The notes beneath the pieces were generated by a model, which was not told the DNA's origin, made no database searches, and saw only the letters and a program-made list of their open reading frames with translations. A stretch of DNA of 64,000 nucleotides from Saussurea involucrata (Eukaryota; Streptophyta; Magnoliopsida; Asterales; Asteraceae). Positions 34,892 through 46,221 of this stretch are shown in pieces (the first letter of the stretch is position 1; each line of letters opens with the position of its first letter). The stretch spans positions 43,500,850 to 43,564,849 of the forward strand of contig CM066321.1 of the NCBI GenBank assembly GCA_033807775.1. Reading direction: 5' to 3'. The position numbers were made by a program, and so were the translations under genes.

Positions 34892-36525
34892 TTAAGCAGA
34901 TTTTGGTACCCAACGGCACTTGGGTCCTAGTGTGTTAGGTGTAGATTTCTTAAAAGGAATACTGTAAGTACCGTACCAATAAGAAGTATAATCTTTATGC
35001 ACAAAGTCATTTGAACCACAGTAGGAACAACAAATTTTCTTATGTGCCAACCTAATTAGATGATTTGTGGAATAAACAAGATTAGGTGGAACAGAAGATT
35101 TACCTTTCGGAGCATTGTTCCTCTTTGCTTTTGGTGTAGATACAGATGATTTTGGCACATCTTTCTTCGGAATTGTTGTGCCTTTGACTCTCCATTCCAT
35201 CTTCACCCTCTTGAAGACTGGAAGTTCTTTAGGATTGGAAGTATTAACTTTAGGCACATTTGAATCCTTATCCGATTTATCAAGCAAATGATTATAGAAG
35301 AGATTTGTTGAACGAATCTGATTTTTTGAGAAATCAGTTGATCTATTAAATTGTTTAGAAGGAATGTTTTAAAACTTGAACTTGAAACAGTTTTAAAAGA
35401 GCATTCAGAATCATTTGAAATAACAGATGGAGTCTGAAAGATAGAATTATGACTGGTTTGCTTTGAGACATCAAATTTAAAAATGACGTCTTCAAGTTCT
35501 TTGACTTTGTTTATCAAAACATTTTTCTCTTTCAAAATTAGATCAAATTTCTTTTGGAGATTAGATTTGATCAATTGATCCTTCATAATATCAGCTGATA
35601 AACCAGATAATCTTTTGTTAAGATTAAGAATCGCATTTTCAAAATATTCGCGTTCCGATTCAAAATCTTTTTCTAAAAACTTTCTTTTATCAGTAATCTC
35701 TTTGAAAATTTCCATATTTTTCTTTTTAAGGGTTTTGCTTTCCTTTTCAAAGAGATTTTTCTTTTCCGCAAAATCTTTTCTTTCTTTTTCCAAAAGATTT
35801 TCTAAATCAGAGATTTTTACGGAAAGTTCAGAACTTTTAATCTCAAAAGATTTGCGTTCAGTTTCAAAAACAGCTCTTTCTTTTTCGAGCTTCTCTTTTT
35901 CTAAAAATAAAACTTTCTCAAAGTCAGAAACTTGTTTTGAAAGTTTTATACATTTCAGCTCAGTTAGTTCCTTTTCTTTAAGAACTTTCTTTGAAGAAAG
36001 AGACTCTCTTTCACGTTCTGAAAGCTTTTTCTTCAATTCAACGTTTTCACCTTCCAACGTTGTTCTTTTCTCTTGAAATCTTTTTATTTGATCTTGTAGA
36101 TATGAGTTCCCCTTCTCTCTCTCGATTTCTCTACTCTTCATATCAACATTTTCACTTTGAAGAGTTGTTACTTTCTCTTGAAGTTTCTTGATTTGATCGT
36201 GCAGACTTGAGTTGTCTTTCTTTGTTTCAAGATCAGTAATTCTTTTAGTAAGTTTAGCATTTGAAGAAGAAATGTCTAAAATTTGTCTCTTTAGATCAAC
36301 ATTTTCTTCCTCCAATGCTTTATTTAAAACAGGAAATGAAGGATTTGAAGTATTAGGTTTAACAAAAGTTTGCTTCAAACCTTCACTATCTGATTTAACA
36401 AAAATTTGTGGGGTTGGAAGTATTTCTGTTATAAGAACTTGTTGCAAAATTTCATTATTTGATTTAACAAAAGATTGCTTCAAATCTTCACCACTAGATT
36501 TAATAATAGTTTGCTTTAAACTCAT
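34892..36525 (-). pseudogene. E1 coiled-coil gag remnant
   Basis: Two overlapping minus-strand frames, 36525-35203 (440 codons) and 35287-34892 (131 codons), joined by a frameshift near 35250-35290. The first is almost entirely Lys/Glu/Leu heptad-like coiled coil (residues ~70-350) with internal repeats (LQDQIKRFQEKRTTLEGENVE). The second has a damaged zinc knuckle (CSYCGSNDFVHKDY, last Cys replaced by Tyr) and ends GPKCRWVPKSA, the WVPK ending shared with Copia-1 and Copia-D gag. The N-terminal capsid domain is missing. The coiled-coil half resembles the C-terminal half of Copia-D gag. Confidence 0.75.
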
Positions 36526-37542
36526 TTCTCTTTTTTTTTGGTATTGCTAGATATTGATCTTTCAGAAAATCAAGCAGAAATTGTATGAAATACACTAAAA
36601 AAATATATAAAATTTTTCATGAAAAGCTCTTAAAGTGTATGAAAAACACTATAGAAAAAATTGCGGAATAATTTTTTTTTCTCAAAATACTCTTTTTTTT
36701 AAATCAACACGAATTCGGATCTATTAAGGTGCGAAACCACGTAATTCGTATGCTGAAGGATCCGAAACCCCTGAATTCGGATGCTGAAGGGTTCGAAACC
36801 CCTGAATTCGGATGCTGAAGGGTTCGAAATCCCAAGAATTCGTATGCTGAAGGATTCAAAATCCCTGAATTTGGATGCAGAAGGATTCGAAATCCTTGAA
36901 TTCGGATGCTGAAGGGTTCGAAATCCCAAGAATTCGTATGCTGAAGGGTTCGAAATCCCAAGAATTTGAACCTAACAAGGTGCGACACCACGGATTTCGG
37001 ACTTAACTAGATCCGAAACCTTCACTTGAACACTTCGAAAAACTTGAATGGTGCGAAATCCGTATGAATGGTCCGAAACCCTCAAGAATGATCCGAAACC
37101 TTCACTTCGAGCTCGAAAATCCCAGATTCAGCCATAACTTTCTCAATTCTTGATCAATTAACACGAAATTTGTACTGGTTTGCTAGAAATCAAAATCCAC
37201 ACATTTTCTTAGTTAATCACAAGTTCTAATTCGATCAGTTTAATCGAATTAAAGTCCAAAACAATGAATTAGGGTTTTCTAACAAAGTTTCAAAGAAATG
37301 ATCAAATCTGATGATTCTTTGCAGTATTTGATGATAATCCAAGAATTAATGTTGTTCAGATTTCAATTCCGAGTTCAGTGATGCCAAGAAATGATCCAAT
37401 AAGTCAAAAATCAAAGTCTGAATGAAAAGTGATCAGATGAACAGTAAAGCATGCATGGTCCGAAATCTGTATGAACAGTGTAAAAATTCTTCAATTTGGA
37501 TCTTGATCTGCTTGAATCTCCTGTTTGAGCTCTGATACCAAA
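36526..37542 (-). repeat. E1 leader with GAATTCGGATGCTGAAGG array
   Basis: From about 36710 to 36960, around nine 30-bp units of (G)AATTCG(G/T)ATGCTGAAGG(A/G)TTCGAAA(T/C)CC, then looser CCGAAACC units to about 37110. The rest is AT-rich leader up to the primer site. Frames at 36699-36991 merely translate the repeat. Confidence 0.8.
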
Positions 37543-37767
37543 TGTGAAACCCAGAATCTAGCAAAGATATGTAGAGAGAAAATCTAGAGTGCACAAGTCA
37601 TCCATGTATTGATCTTTAGAGTGAAAATGACAAATGCTACAAGTGTTACAAGTGTTCTTCTAGATTGTTGATTGTTGATTGTTGTCTAACTAGACATGCC
37701 TATTTATACCCATAACATACAAGGTATAAGGGCATTATGAACTAATACAGTACATTGACTTTACAGA

Positions 37768-38460
37768 AAATCTGGGTTCGAAATCATAAGGATTCGTATC
37801 ATGTTTGGTTCGAAACCAAGGGATTCGAATCGTGAAGGATGCGAAACCATGCCTATCTTGCATAAATGAAATTCGAAATCATTAGAGTCAGGATTAGAAA
37901 TATGCGAAGCCATCCATACCTTTGAACTTTTAGGTGAAAGCATATTCCGAAACACTCAGAACTAAGATGACCAAATTCACAAATATTTCGAACTTCACAA
38001 GATTCGAAATCATCAACTCAGAATGATTCGAAACCATCTAAGCCATCAAAACAATAGCAGCATCCGAAACCATGATGAACAGTAAAGCATGAAGGATCCG
38101 AAACCATCAATGAACAGTAAACGATGAATGATCCGAAACCAATGAACAGTAAATGATGAAGCATCCGAAACCAACTATGAATGATCCGAAACCATGATGA
38201 ATGGTCCGAAACCAAGTAACAGCATCCGAAAATCACTAAAATCATCATAACTTCTTCAATTCTGGACCAATTTCAGTGATTCTTGCTCTGACAGATTCGC
38301 AAAATGATTGTGCACAGATTTCTAGTTGATCACAAGATCAAATTCGAACAATTTGATGGAGTTTTGATCCAAAACAGTGAGTTCGAACTTTTTGAACAGT
38401 AACAGATCAAGGATTCGAAATCTGAGTAGGATAAAGTTCGGATCAAAAACATTTTTACAG
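37768..38460 (-). repeat. Second E1-family fragment
   Basis: It starts at the point where the E1 5' LTR breaks off. CCGAAACC/TTCGAA units and the stretch TTGAACTTTTAGGTGAAAGCATATTCCGAAAC repeat the region at 32880-33000, and the later part resembles the leader at 37140-37280. It is therefore an internal-region piece of another copy joined to the truncated LTR. Confidence 0.7.
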
Positions 38461-38650
38461 AAATAGTAAGCTGTAAGAACTACATGATTGATATTGATAT
38501 ACAAGTATCATGTATTATTTATGTACATATATCTCCACACTACCCCACTACCCCACTATCCCACACTTATTGATTTGACTACACACTTGTTGTCCCACAC
38601 TTATTGATTGGACTACACACTTACATATTCTTTCCACTATCTCACACATT

Positions 38651-39336
38651 GAGCATCTCCAATGCCAAAGTCTTTACAGATTTTTACTATTACAAAAAGC
38701 CTTTTAAAAGCTTTTTTGGCATTGGAGTGAAAAACTTTTAAATCACCAACCTTTTGTATGAAAGATTTATTCCGAACAATTTTTCATTTTATCCCCCTTT
38801 CCAACTCTACCTTTTCATATAAATTCACATTAACCCCTTCATACAATCATATTTTCAATTTAAACCCTTTTTAATATTTATTAATTACTCTAATTTATTA
38901 ATAGAAGTAATATTTATAATAAAACCACATATATTTTATAACAAAATACATTATTAAAAATCTTTTGTCAAGACAATCAAAATGACACTAATATCGAATA
39001 CCTAAAAAAATATAAAAATCATAGAATATATTTATCGTCTTTAATTTTTTTAACAAATTCATTTTTTTATAAGTTGAGTAATTTTTATTTTTGGAGAATA
39101 TGACATGGACTTTAAAATGAAAAATTAAATAAGGGGCTTTTATAAAACATTATAAATAGATGACGAAACATTATAATAAATTATAATAAAATTGATGAAA
39201 AAACTTTTCAAAAGGTTTTTACATTGGAGAAGGTTTTTAAGGATAGGTTTTTGTTAAAAAAAAATTAGTGGAAATCTGATGTGGCAAAAGCAAAAAGTCA
39301 TTGAAAGGGTTATGCACTGTGGATGACTGGGTGCTC
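38651..39336. mobile_element. Harbinger-like MITE, ends degraded
   Basis: Starts GAGCATCTCCAATGCC; the reverse strand of the other end starts GAGCACCCAGTCATCC and contains ACAGTGCATAACC. Flanks are ATT and TTA, so the TWA duplication is not clean. The interior is AT-rich and contains subterminal copies of AAAAGGTTTTTACATTGGAG, partly inverted to the left side. Confidence 0.55.
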
Positions 39337-39835
39337 TTAGTTGACTACACACTTGCACATTTCTCCCACTATCCTACACATTACTAAGTTACCGGCCATT
39401 TCTTTCCACCGTGCGTGGAGCTCCAACCGAACGGCAAAAGGCAAATCAAATTGCCAGCCCCATTTGTTTCACCGGAAAATTTGCCGTTCAATAATCACAC
39501 GACATAAAAAAGGGACCTAACACTATCTATCAATTTTACTAATACTAGTGTGTGGCACCACGCGTTGCTCGATGACGAAATTTGTTTTGTTAAAAAATAG
39601 GTAACCATTTTATGATAAGTATAATTCGTAAATTGACGGCTAATAAAATGAATCGTAATATATTATATTGTATATCGGAACTGTTTTTTAAAAGGTCATA
39701 AGTGAACATAATCTTTTTTTCACTTATAGGAATTGTTTCTCCTTAATAAAAAGATTTTAACTTTTCATTTTGTGTAAGCGTAATAATGTTTTAATGTCAA
39801 AGTTAAACATTTATAAAAATGGTTAATAGTAAGTG
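39337..39835. other. Unassigned intergenic sequence
   Basis: AT-rich; starts with CTACACACTTGCACATT repeats related to 38560-38640 and includes a stretch around 39545-39570 (TGTGGCACCACGCGTTGCTCG) of a kind common in plant repeats. No gene or clear element boundary. Confidence 0.35.
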
Positions 39836-40306
39836 CAGGGACGGACCCAGAAACTTTTTCATACGGTGGCACCATATTTTTTCATTCGGTTCTTTTGTAT
39901 CGACATGTGTTTATCCTTTTACCAACGTTTAATATCGGTCGATATGCGTTTAGCCAAATTTCGGCGTTTTGAGGGATTTTTAAAGTTTTTTGCTTGACTT
40001 TAGGGGATTTTTAAGTTTTTTTTATCGATTTCGAGAGATTTTTTCGGTATTTTTAGTTGATTTCAGGAGATGTTTTTGGTATTTTTGGTTGATTTCAGAG
40101 TTTTTTTCGGGGTTTTTTGGTTGATTTCAAGAGTTTTGTTGGGTTTTTGGTTGATTACGAGGTACAGTTGTACTTCAAAAATAATACGGTAGCACCTTCC
40201 AAAACGATACGGTTGCACCTTTCACGAAACTGAATTTTTTACCCTTTGCCGGAGAAATAATACGGTGGCACGTGCCACCGTGGGCACAAGAGTAGGTCCG
40301 TCCATG
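39836..40306. mobile_element. hAT-type MITE
   Basis: 471 bp, starting CAGGGACGGACC; reverse strand of the other end CATGGACGGACC. Flanked by the perfect 8-bp duplication AGTAAGTG (39828-39835 and 40307-40314), the hAT size. The interior has five or six GATTT(C)(A/G)GGAGATTTTT-like units and subterminal TACGGTGGCACC repeats in inverted order. No ORF. Confidence 0.9.
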
Positions 40307-40564
40307 AGTAAGTGTATATACACAATATTAAACATTATGCTCAAAGTTGACCTTCTCAGTTTAGTTTATAAACCTTGTTTTGCATCATAATTTGTTAAAT
40401 TAGTTTGTGTGTATTGTATGCCCTTAAAATCCAATCTAAACAACCACATTTTTATCCAACCAAATCGTAAAATAAAAGGCTTCACATTCAAATTACGAAG
40501 CTCTCTCTTCTACTTTGTATAACCAAATATCCAAACTTAACCCGGCAAATAAGAGACATGAAAT

Positions 40565-40829
40565 TGTTAAGATATAAGGATGTTGTAAATGGAATAAAAG
40601 GATTATATGATTTAAGACCTTGTAAGGTAAAATGACCTATTAGACAGTTGAGGAGTGATCTCTCTCATCGAAGGGAGATCAATTAAATAAGGGTTAACCT
40701 CTCACTTCGTGAGTATAAATAATATATAGTTTCCTTGTATATAATCATAAAATTCCATTAAAAATATAATATAGAAGACGGGCTACAAATGTAGAACAAA
40801 CAATTCAATTGAATTCCAATGCTATAACA
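40565..40829 (+). repeat. Possible solo Copia LTR
   Basis: 265 bp, TGTTAAGATATAAGG...GCTATAACA, with a TATA box (GAGTATAAATAATATA, about 40712) preceded by CTCACTTCGTGAG, typical of small Copia LTRs. No primer site follows and I see no target duplication (GAAAT against ATTTT), so it may be a truncated LTR. Confidence 0.45.
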
Positions 40830-41694
40830 ATTTTATACATGGAAATGATAAATTTGTAATGCATCTTTTTCTTGTTTCATTCTCAAATCAAAGTTTTTTT
40901 CGTGTCGCTCGATCCATATGCATGTCAAGGTGGATACACTCATCAATTGCAGATGTTAGCAGAGAATACCAAATAACATGTAATGTCGAATATTTTATGG
41001 CGGTTAAATGAATAATTACATTTTTCAAGATTTGATAATGATGTCAAGGTATTTGACTACTAAGTGTGCATAAATCAAGAGAAAAAGGAGATTATATTAC
41101 CTATTTACCTTTAATAAGCATGGAACTCTTGAGCAACCAAAAGACAATCCACCAAAAGCCAAACAAAAGCAAAACCAATATATCAAGAACGTCAAAAGTA
41201 AAACTGAATAGAGAGGAGGAAGTTGAGAGATCAAGAACGTGAGAATTAAGAGGGTGTACAACTTTCATACGAACCTGTAAGTTTAAAAAAATGCAAACTT
41301 GAAATCTCGATGAGGAGGTTTGAACTTTGTGGTAGGGATGACTTTGTTGGCATGTATTTCAAGGAATGAATAGAGAGGAAAACTGAAAGGGTGAGAATTC
41401 AAGAAGGCATGGGGGAGAAAATGATAAGTTGGTCATTATGATATTAAATAATGTTATAAATGCAAGATGAATATAATTTTATCAAAGAACCCCATTCATA
41501 GTAGAACATTCATTTTCTTATTAAGGATAGAAAAGTCTTTAACAAATGAAATATTTTTGAAAATAAAAAATCCAAGAAAATTCATATGAAGAATACTACA
41601 CTAAGAGTGTGCCACATCATTGCATGCGGTTCTTCCTTATAAATGATTTCTTTAAGAAAATTCATGTTCTATGAGTACCAAATCTTTCTCTGTT
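40830..41694. other. Unassigned intergenic sequence
   Basis: AT-rich with no convincing ORF. The stretch 41140-41420 (AAGAGAGGAGGAAGTTGAGAGATC..., ...GGGTGAGAATTCAAGAAGGCATGGG) looks purine-rich but unlike any gene I know. Confidence 0.35.
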
Positions 41695-42661
41695 TGTGCA
41701 GATTTCTCTGAAGAAAAGATAACAGTTTATGCAATTGTTAAGGGGGAGCAAGGTTATCCACTAAGGAGGAGATTGTTAGCAATACTCAAAGACACGACTG
41801 AAATTGAAAATGGTTTTCGTTGATTATGATGCTCACCATCATCGAAAAAGGGGGAGAAAAGTTTAATTTCAATTTCATGTCAAAGAATTTTCAAATCAAA
41901 GATATTTCAAGTCAATGATTCGTGAACAAAGACTGAAGATTGGGGAGAAGGATCATGTGAAGTCCAAATGTTGCTGAATTTGGTTATCTTAGTTCTGAGT
42001 GGTTATCGGAATGCGCTTACACCTAAAAGTTCAACAATGTGGATGGTTTCACATCTTTCTGATCCAAACTCTAATCGTTTCTGATTTATCTTGTTCCGAA
42101 TTGATGGTTCTATATAAAGATATGAAATCCATGTTCAAGACTTGAAGACAATCTGTTGAAGATTGTATTGAAGAAGGTTGATTTTTCAAAGAAAAAGACA
42201 ATGACTTTTCATGTTTGTCTGAAGATTCTTCAAAGCTGAGTTCTTAAAGAGTGTCAAAGCATATAGTTCGCCGTGAACTAGTGGAGATAAAGCTATTTGA
42301 AGATGGTTTGATAGAGTGTCTGTTTGAGAAGATTGACTTTACAAAGAGCTGAAGACTGCTGTCAAATTTTAAATCTTGAATCCAAAGGGGGAGATTGTTA
42401 GAGCATTGTTGTATTCAAGATTTACTGTAAAGTCAATGTACTGTATGAGTCTATACAGTATTGTGAATGCCTTTATACCTTGTATGTTATGGGTATAAAT
42501 AGGCTTGTCTAGACCATTTGTTAGTAACACTTAAAAAGCTTTGGTAATCTTTTAGAAACCTTTTTGTAATCCTTTGAGCTCAATACATGGATGACATATT
42601 TGCTCTCTAGATTCTCTCTCACTACATTCATATCTTATTGCTAGAGATCTGGGATTTCTCA
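41695..42661 (+). mobile_element. Sirevirus 3' end, E1 family (+ strand fragment)
   Basis: Contains three purine tracts (TTAAGGGGGAGCAAGG about 41738, AAAAAGGGGGAGAAAAG about 41845, CCAAAGGGGGAGATTG about 42382) and the LTR 42396-42661 starting TGTTAGAGCATTGTTGTATTC, matching E1 in the other orientation. The 5' side is lost. The LTR carries GGGTATAAATAGGC. It is 5'-truncated, with no coding part. Confidence 0.8.
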
Positions 42662-42685
42662 AATTTGATTATATATATATATATA

Positions 42686-43443
42686 GCCTTAGGTTCAAAT
42701 GAGAAGTGCAAATTTTTTGAGAAATAGAGAAGTGATCTTGGCCATTTATTCGGTCAAGATCGGTTATAATTGGTCAAAAGTTGCGGCTTTGACTGGTCAA
42801 AAGTTGCGGCTGTTCCAAAAATAGAAGGGCAATTTCGAAACTTTTACAAAAAACACGGGCTGAGTTCATATATGAATCTGTGTGATTCACATATGAACTA
42901 TACGTTCATATATGAACCTTTGTAATTCACATATAAACTCTTTATAACTAATTCATATATGAATCTTGTGATTCATATATGAACCTTGTGATTCATATAT
43001 GAACCTTTGTATTTTATATATGAAACTAATCAACTGTAGGTTCATATATGAATCAGTTGAACCAATTAACTGATTCATATATGAATCTTTGTGTTCATAT
43101 ATAAACCTTTGTGTTCATATATCAAAGGTTCATATATGAATTTTTTTTAACTACTTCTCATATGAACAAATTAACTGATTCATATATGAATCACAAAGGT
43201 TCATATATGAATTAGTTAAAAAGAGTTTATATGTAAATTACAAAGGTTCATATATGAATCACACAAATTCATATATGAACTCGTCCCGCATATTTTTTAC
43301 GAAACTACCCCTCTATCTTGTGCAGACCACACGAGGAATTATCCGCTGCTTCTCGGTCAAAGCCGCCGATCTTGACCGAATAAATGGCCAAGATCACTTC
43401 TCTATTTCTCAAAAAAATTGCACTTCTCATTTGAACCTCTCCC
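42686..43443. mobile_element. MITE in a TA microsatellite (Micron-like)
   Basis: TIRs of about 75 bp (GGTTCAAATGAGAAGTGCAA...GCCATTTATTCGGTCAAGATCGG), nearly identical at both ends, with TA runs on both sides as known for rice Micron elements. The interior is filled with the palindrome TTCATATATGAA and variants, about 25 copies, joined by TTTGTG/CACAAA. Confidence 0.8.
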
Positions 43444-43444
43444 T

Positions 43445-43485
<41 letters not shown>

Positions 43486-43543
43486 ATAAATTATATACAA
43501 ACTAATTAATATATCTTTATTATTTTTTATATTTATTATGTCA

Positions 43544-43596
<53 letters not shown>

Positions 43597-43597
<1 letters not shown>

Positions 43598-43799
43598 GAA
43601 TGATCAAATAAAAACAATAACTGTTTAAAAAAACACGAAAATGAACAAAATCATTAGTGATTTTACATTAACAAGTAAAAAAACCACGCGGACTTGAAGT
43701 CGCAGCCAAAGTCTTTTTTTCGTGCGTTAATGTAAAATCACCAATGACTTTGTTCGTTCTCGTGTTCTTTTAAATATGTACTATTCTCGTTTGAACCCG

Positions 43800-43801
<2 letters not shown>
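43597..43801. mobile_element. Second microsatellite-nested MITE
   Basis: 205 bp with ~75-bp inverted repeats (ACACGAAAATGAACAAAATCATTAGTGATTTTACATTAAC and its partner), sitting between a (TA)n(GA)n run on the left and a (CT)n(TA)n run on the right. The flanks are thus themselves inverted, as if the microsatellites are part of the element. Confidence 0.75.
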
Positions 43802-43854
<53 letters not shown>

Positions 43855-44007
43855 TTAAAAATTATATTTTAAAAAAGACAACGAAATTTAACATTAATAT
43901 AAAAATAATAAAATACAAATTTATAACATAATTAAACATACATAACATTGGATAAGCATAGTCTCATAGCAAAAAATTTAAAAACTAAGACATAAATTAA
44001 AGCGTCT
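43802..44007. other. Microsatellite and Harbinger ORF1 3' flank
   Basis: (CT)n(TA)n run followed by AT-rich sequence leading into the ORF1 stop region. Confidence 0.5.
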
Positions 44008-45020
44008 ATTGGTTTCCATAGTACTGAAAGTTTCCTGGCACGTTTTGAGACCCTCCGGCCCGATCTTCAACTCCTTCTATAGATACTTGAAGTTCTTCCC
44101 TAGATCCTTGAATTCCTTCTCCAGATCGATGATATAAAGATGCTCGATATTGAGATCCTTGGTATTCTGATCCTTGTCCATACGTATCAACCTGACCTTC
44201 TCCTGTTCTCTTTCTCAATATTCGGATTTTCTCATTTTTTATAAACTCAAAAAGCACGAGATCAATGATAGAATTTAAATCAATGAACATAGTTTTGCCA
44301 TCCGCCAACCTTGTATTTATTGCACTTTTCTCAGCTCGAACTTCATTCATTTTCATGGTAACTTCATGTTTTGTTTATAGCTTTGCTTATCTTTTTGCTA
44401 GCTTTGACTAGAGTCTCTAGATTATTATCAGATTGGAGCCTTAATTTTTCCTTTCTTACACAAATTGGTCTTTGAGTTAAAGTAATATCTTCTTCGTCGT
44501 TAAGATTCAACGAGGGTAAACCAACATCTGTCCCTGACGATGAACCAGGACCGGGAGAAGGTGATTGATAAGGAATTTGCCGTTGATATTGAGGTGTTGC
44601 AGTGGCATTTGATAAACTCCCGAAATCTTTCATGAGGTGTCAAACATGATCAAATTTAAACCCTAAACCCCTTCTTGTAGGATGCATCTAGTTTTAACAT
44701 TTCTTTCGCTTCATTCATCTATGAAAAAATATATAATATATTTAAATTAATAAAATAATGTCAACTAAAGCAATAAATACTTATGATATCTTTTTCAGAA
44801 GCACCACTTGGATTCCTATTTCGAACTGGATTGATACATCCTCGCAATGTTTTGGTAGCTTTCTGTCGAGGATGTCTCGGATGAATGAAATTCAGTTTCT
44901 ATTCTTGCCCAAAACTTATCTTTTGATTGGTTTCTATCTATTATTGGATTTTGAGACACATCAAAATAACAACGACATACTTATATATCTTCGTTATCTT
45001 TGTAGGTTGAACTCCAAATT
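44008..45020 (-). pseudogene. Harbinger ORF1 (Myb-like / NAM-associated protein)
   Basis: Minus strand. The N-terminal part, about 45010-44790, reads FWARIETEFHSSE and SYQNIARMYQ, resembling the Myb/SANT-like region, with a stop. After an AT-rich, possibly intronic gap (about 44780-44650) come frames 44633-44364 (RPICVRKEKLRL, the RP.G.KKAK-type signature of this family) and 44356-44006 (KMNEVRAEKSAINTRL ... VPGNFQYYGNQ stop), separated by one stop. In PIF/Harbinger elements this protein binds the TIRs and brings in the transposase. It is divergent from the neighbouring transposase, the normal layout. Confidence 0.75.
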
Positions 45021-45337
45021 GATGAAGACTATTTTAAGATAATATGTGTGTGATTTAGTTTATTGAATCACCTACTATTTTCAATTACAAAATTTCATTT
45101 CACTCTAAAAACAATATCAGACAGATTAGACAACACACTGATAATATTCTCTGATAAAGCAAATATTCTCCGATAAAGAAAATAGTCTCTGATAAAGCAT
45201 AATATTCTCAGACAGATTAGACAACACCCTTCCATCTATTCCACTCTAAAACTTGAATCACATTTATAGAAAGAAATGTCTTTACTTTCTTTGCAATCTT
45301 CTTGGTTGAGAAATACCACTCTTTCTTTCACCCACAA

Positions 45338-46221
45338 ATGGCTGATAATTCGTCTTCAGACGATAAGGCTTTTGATAATACTAATGTTGAATTAATGAGT
45401 GAGACATTCAACCTAGCGTCCGAAATGGATAACTATATCCAAAATTATTTCCAAAACAACCAAGTATCTTATTGAGGTTCTATTCCTGGCCATATAGTTA
45501 TCAATCGTGATCGGGAAAATGCTGATCGCAATCTCTTAAACGATTATGTTTCTGAAAATCCTCGATTTCCTGAGTCGATGTTTCGTCGACAATTTCGAAT
45601 GGGTCGTACTTTATTCCTTAGTATTTTGGATGTTATCCAAGTCATGACAACTACTTTATTCAACAAATGGATGGATGCGACAAACTTGGATTATCCGATT
45701 TTCAGAAAGTAACTGTTGTATTTCAAATGTTGGCATATGGTGTTTCAGCAGATTCTACAGACGAGTACATTAAAATAGGCGAATCCACGGTTTTAGAAGT
45801 TTTGAAGCGATTTTGCCGTGCTATGGTGGAGATGTTTGGAGAGCACCATCTACGAACACGCAATGCTAATGATGTGGCACAACTACTCCAAATTGGAGAA
45901 CAACGAGGATTTCCAGGAATGTTAGGTTGTCGAGATTTTATGCATTGGAAATGGAAGAGTTTTCCAACGAGTTGGGGAGGACAATGGAAGGTCGTAGTAG
46001 ATCTCCAAGTGTTACTCTGGAAGCTGTAGCTGACTATGATCTTTGTATATTGCATTTTTTTTGTTTACCAGGGACCGACAATGACATTAATGTGTTGGAA
46101 TCTTCCCATCTTTTCGCAAATCTTAAAGCAGGTACTGCTCCTCCTGCTAATTATGTCATCAAAGGAAAATCGTATAATATGAGCTATTATGTAGTTATGG
46201 TATATATCCAAAATAGGTCAT
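45338..46221 (+). pseudogene. Harbinger DDE nuclease (HARBI1-like), truncated
   Basis: Starts at the ATG 45338 (MADNSSSDDKAFDN). TGA at 45473-45475, then FPESMFRRQFRMGRTLFLSI, a frameshift near 45640, then DKLGLSDFQKVTVVFQMLAYG, IGESTVLEVLKRFCRA, RGFPGMLGCRDFMHWKWK (first catalytic D), a frameshift near 45985, then SPSVTLEAVADYDL, GTDNDINVLESS (second catalytic D) and APPANYVIKGKSYNMSYY. The reading continues as GIYPK up to 46221, where the next LTR begins; the third acidic residue and C-terminus lie beyond the nest. Four or more lesions make it dead. Confidence 0.85.

Larger units (their letters stand above)
32022..37767 (-). mobile_element. Non-autonomous Sirevirus derivative (E1)
   Basis: Minus-strand element. 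3' LTR 32022-32267 (TGTTAGAGCATT...GGGTTTCACA), purine tract AAAGGGGGAGAT next to it, and 5' LTR 37543-37767, missing its outer ~25 bases. The primer site is the complement of GAGCTCTGATACCA at 37527-37540. The interior keeps a coiled-coil gag only; protease, integrase, RT and RNase H are absent. Several extra CCCCC(TTT)-type purine tracts (about 33074, 33187, 33225, 34767) repeat the multiple-PPT habit known for Sireviruses. No matching target duplication is visible because the 5' end is truncated. Confidence 0.8.

Noticed and set aside
36699..36991. Repeat peptides (FRTLQHPNSGVSNPSASEF type)
   Set aside because: Translation of the GGATGCTGAAGG array in the E1 leader, open in more than one frame only because the unit is 30 bases.
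40565..40829. Complete small retrotransposon
   Set aside because: LTR-like ends and TATA box are present but no primer site, second LTR or target duplication; kept only as a possible solo LTR.
43254..43617. Frames ending in SLYIYIYIY repeats
   Set aside because: Translations of TA/CT microsatellites.
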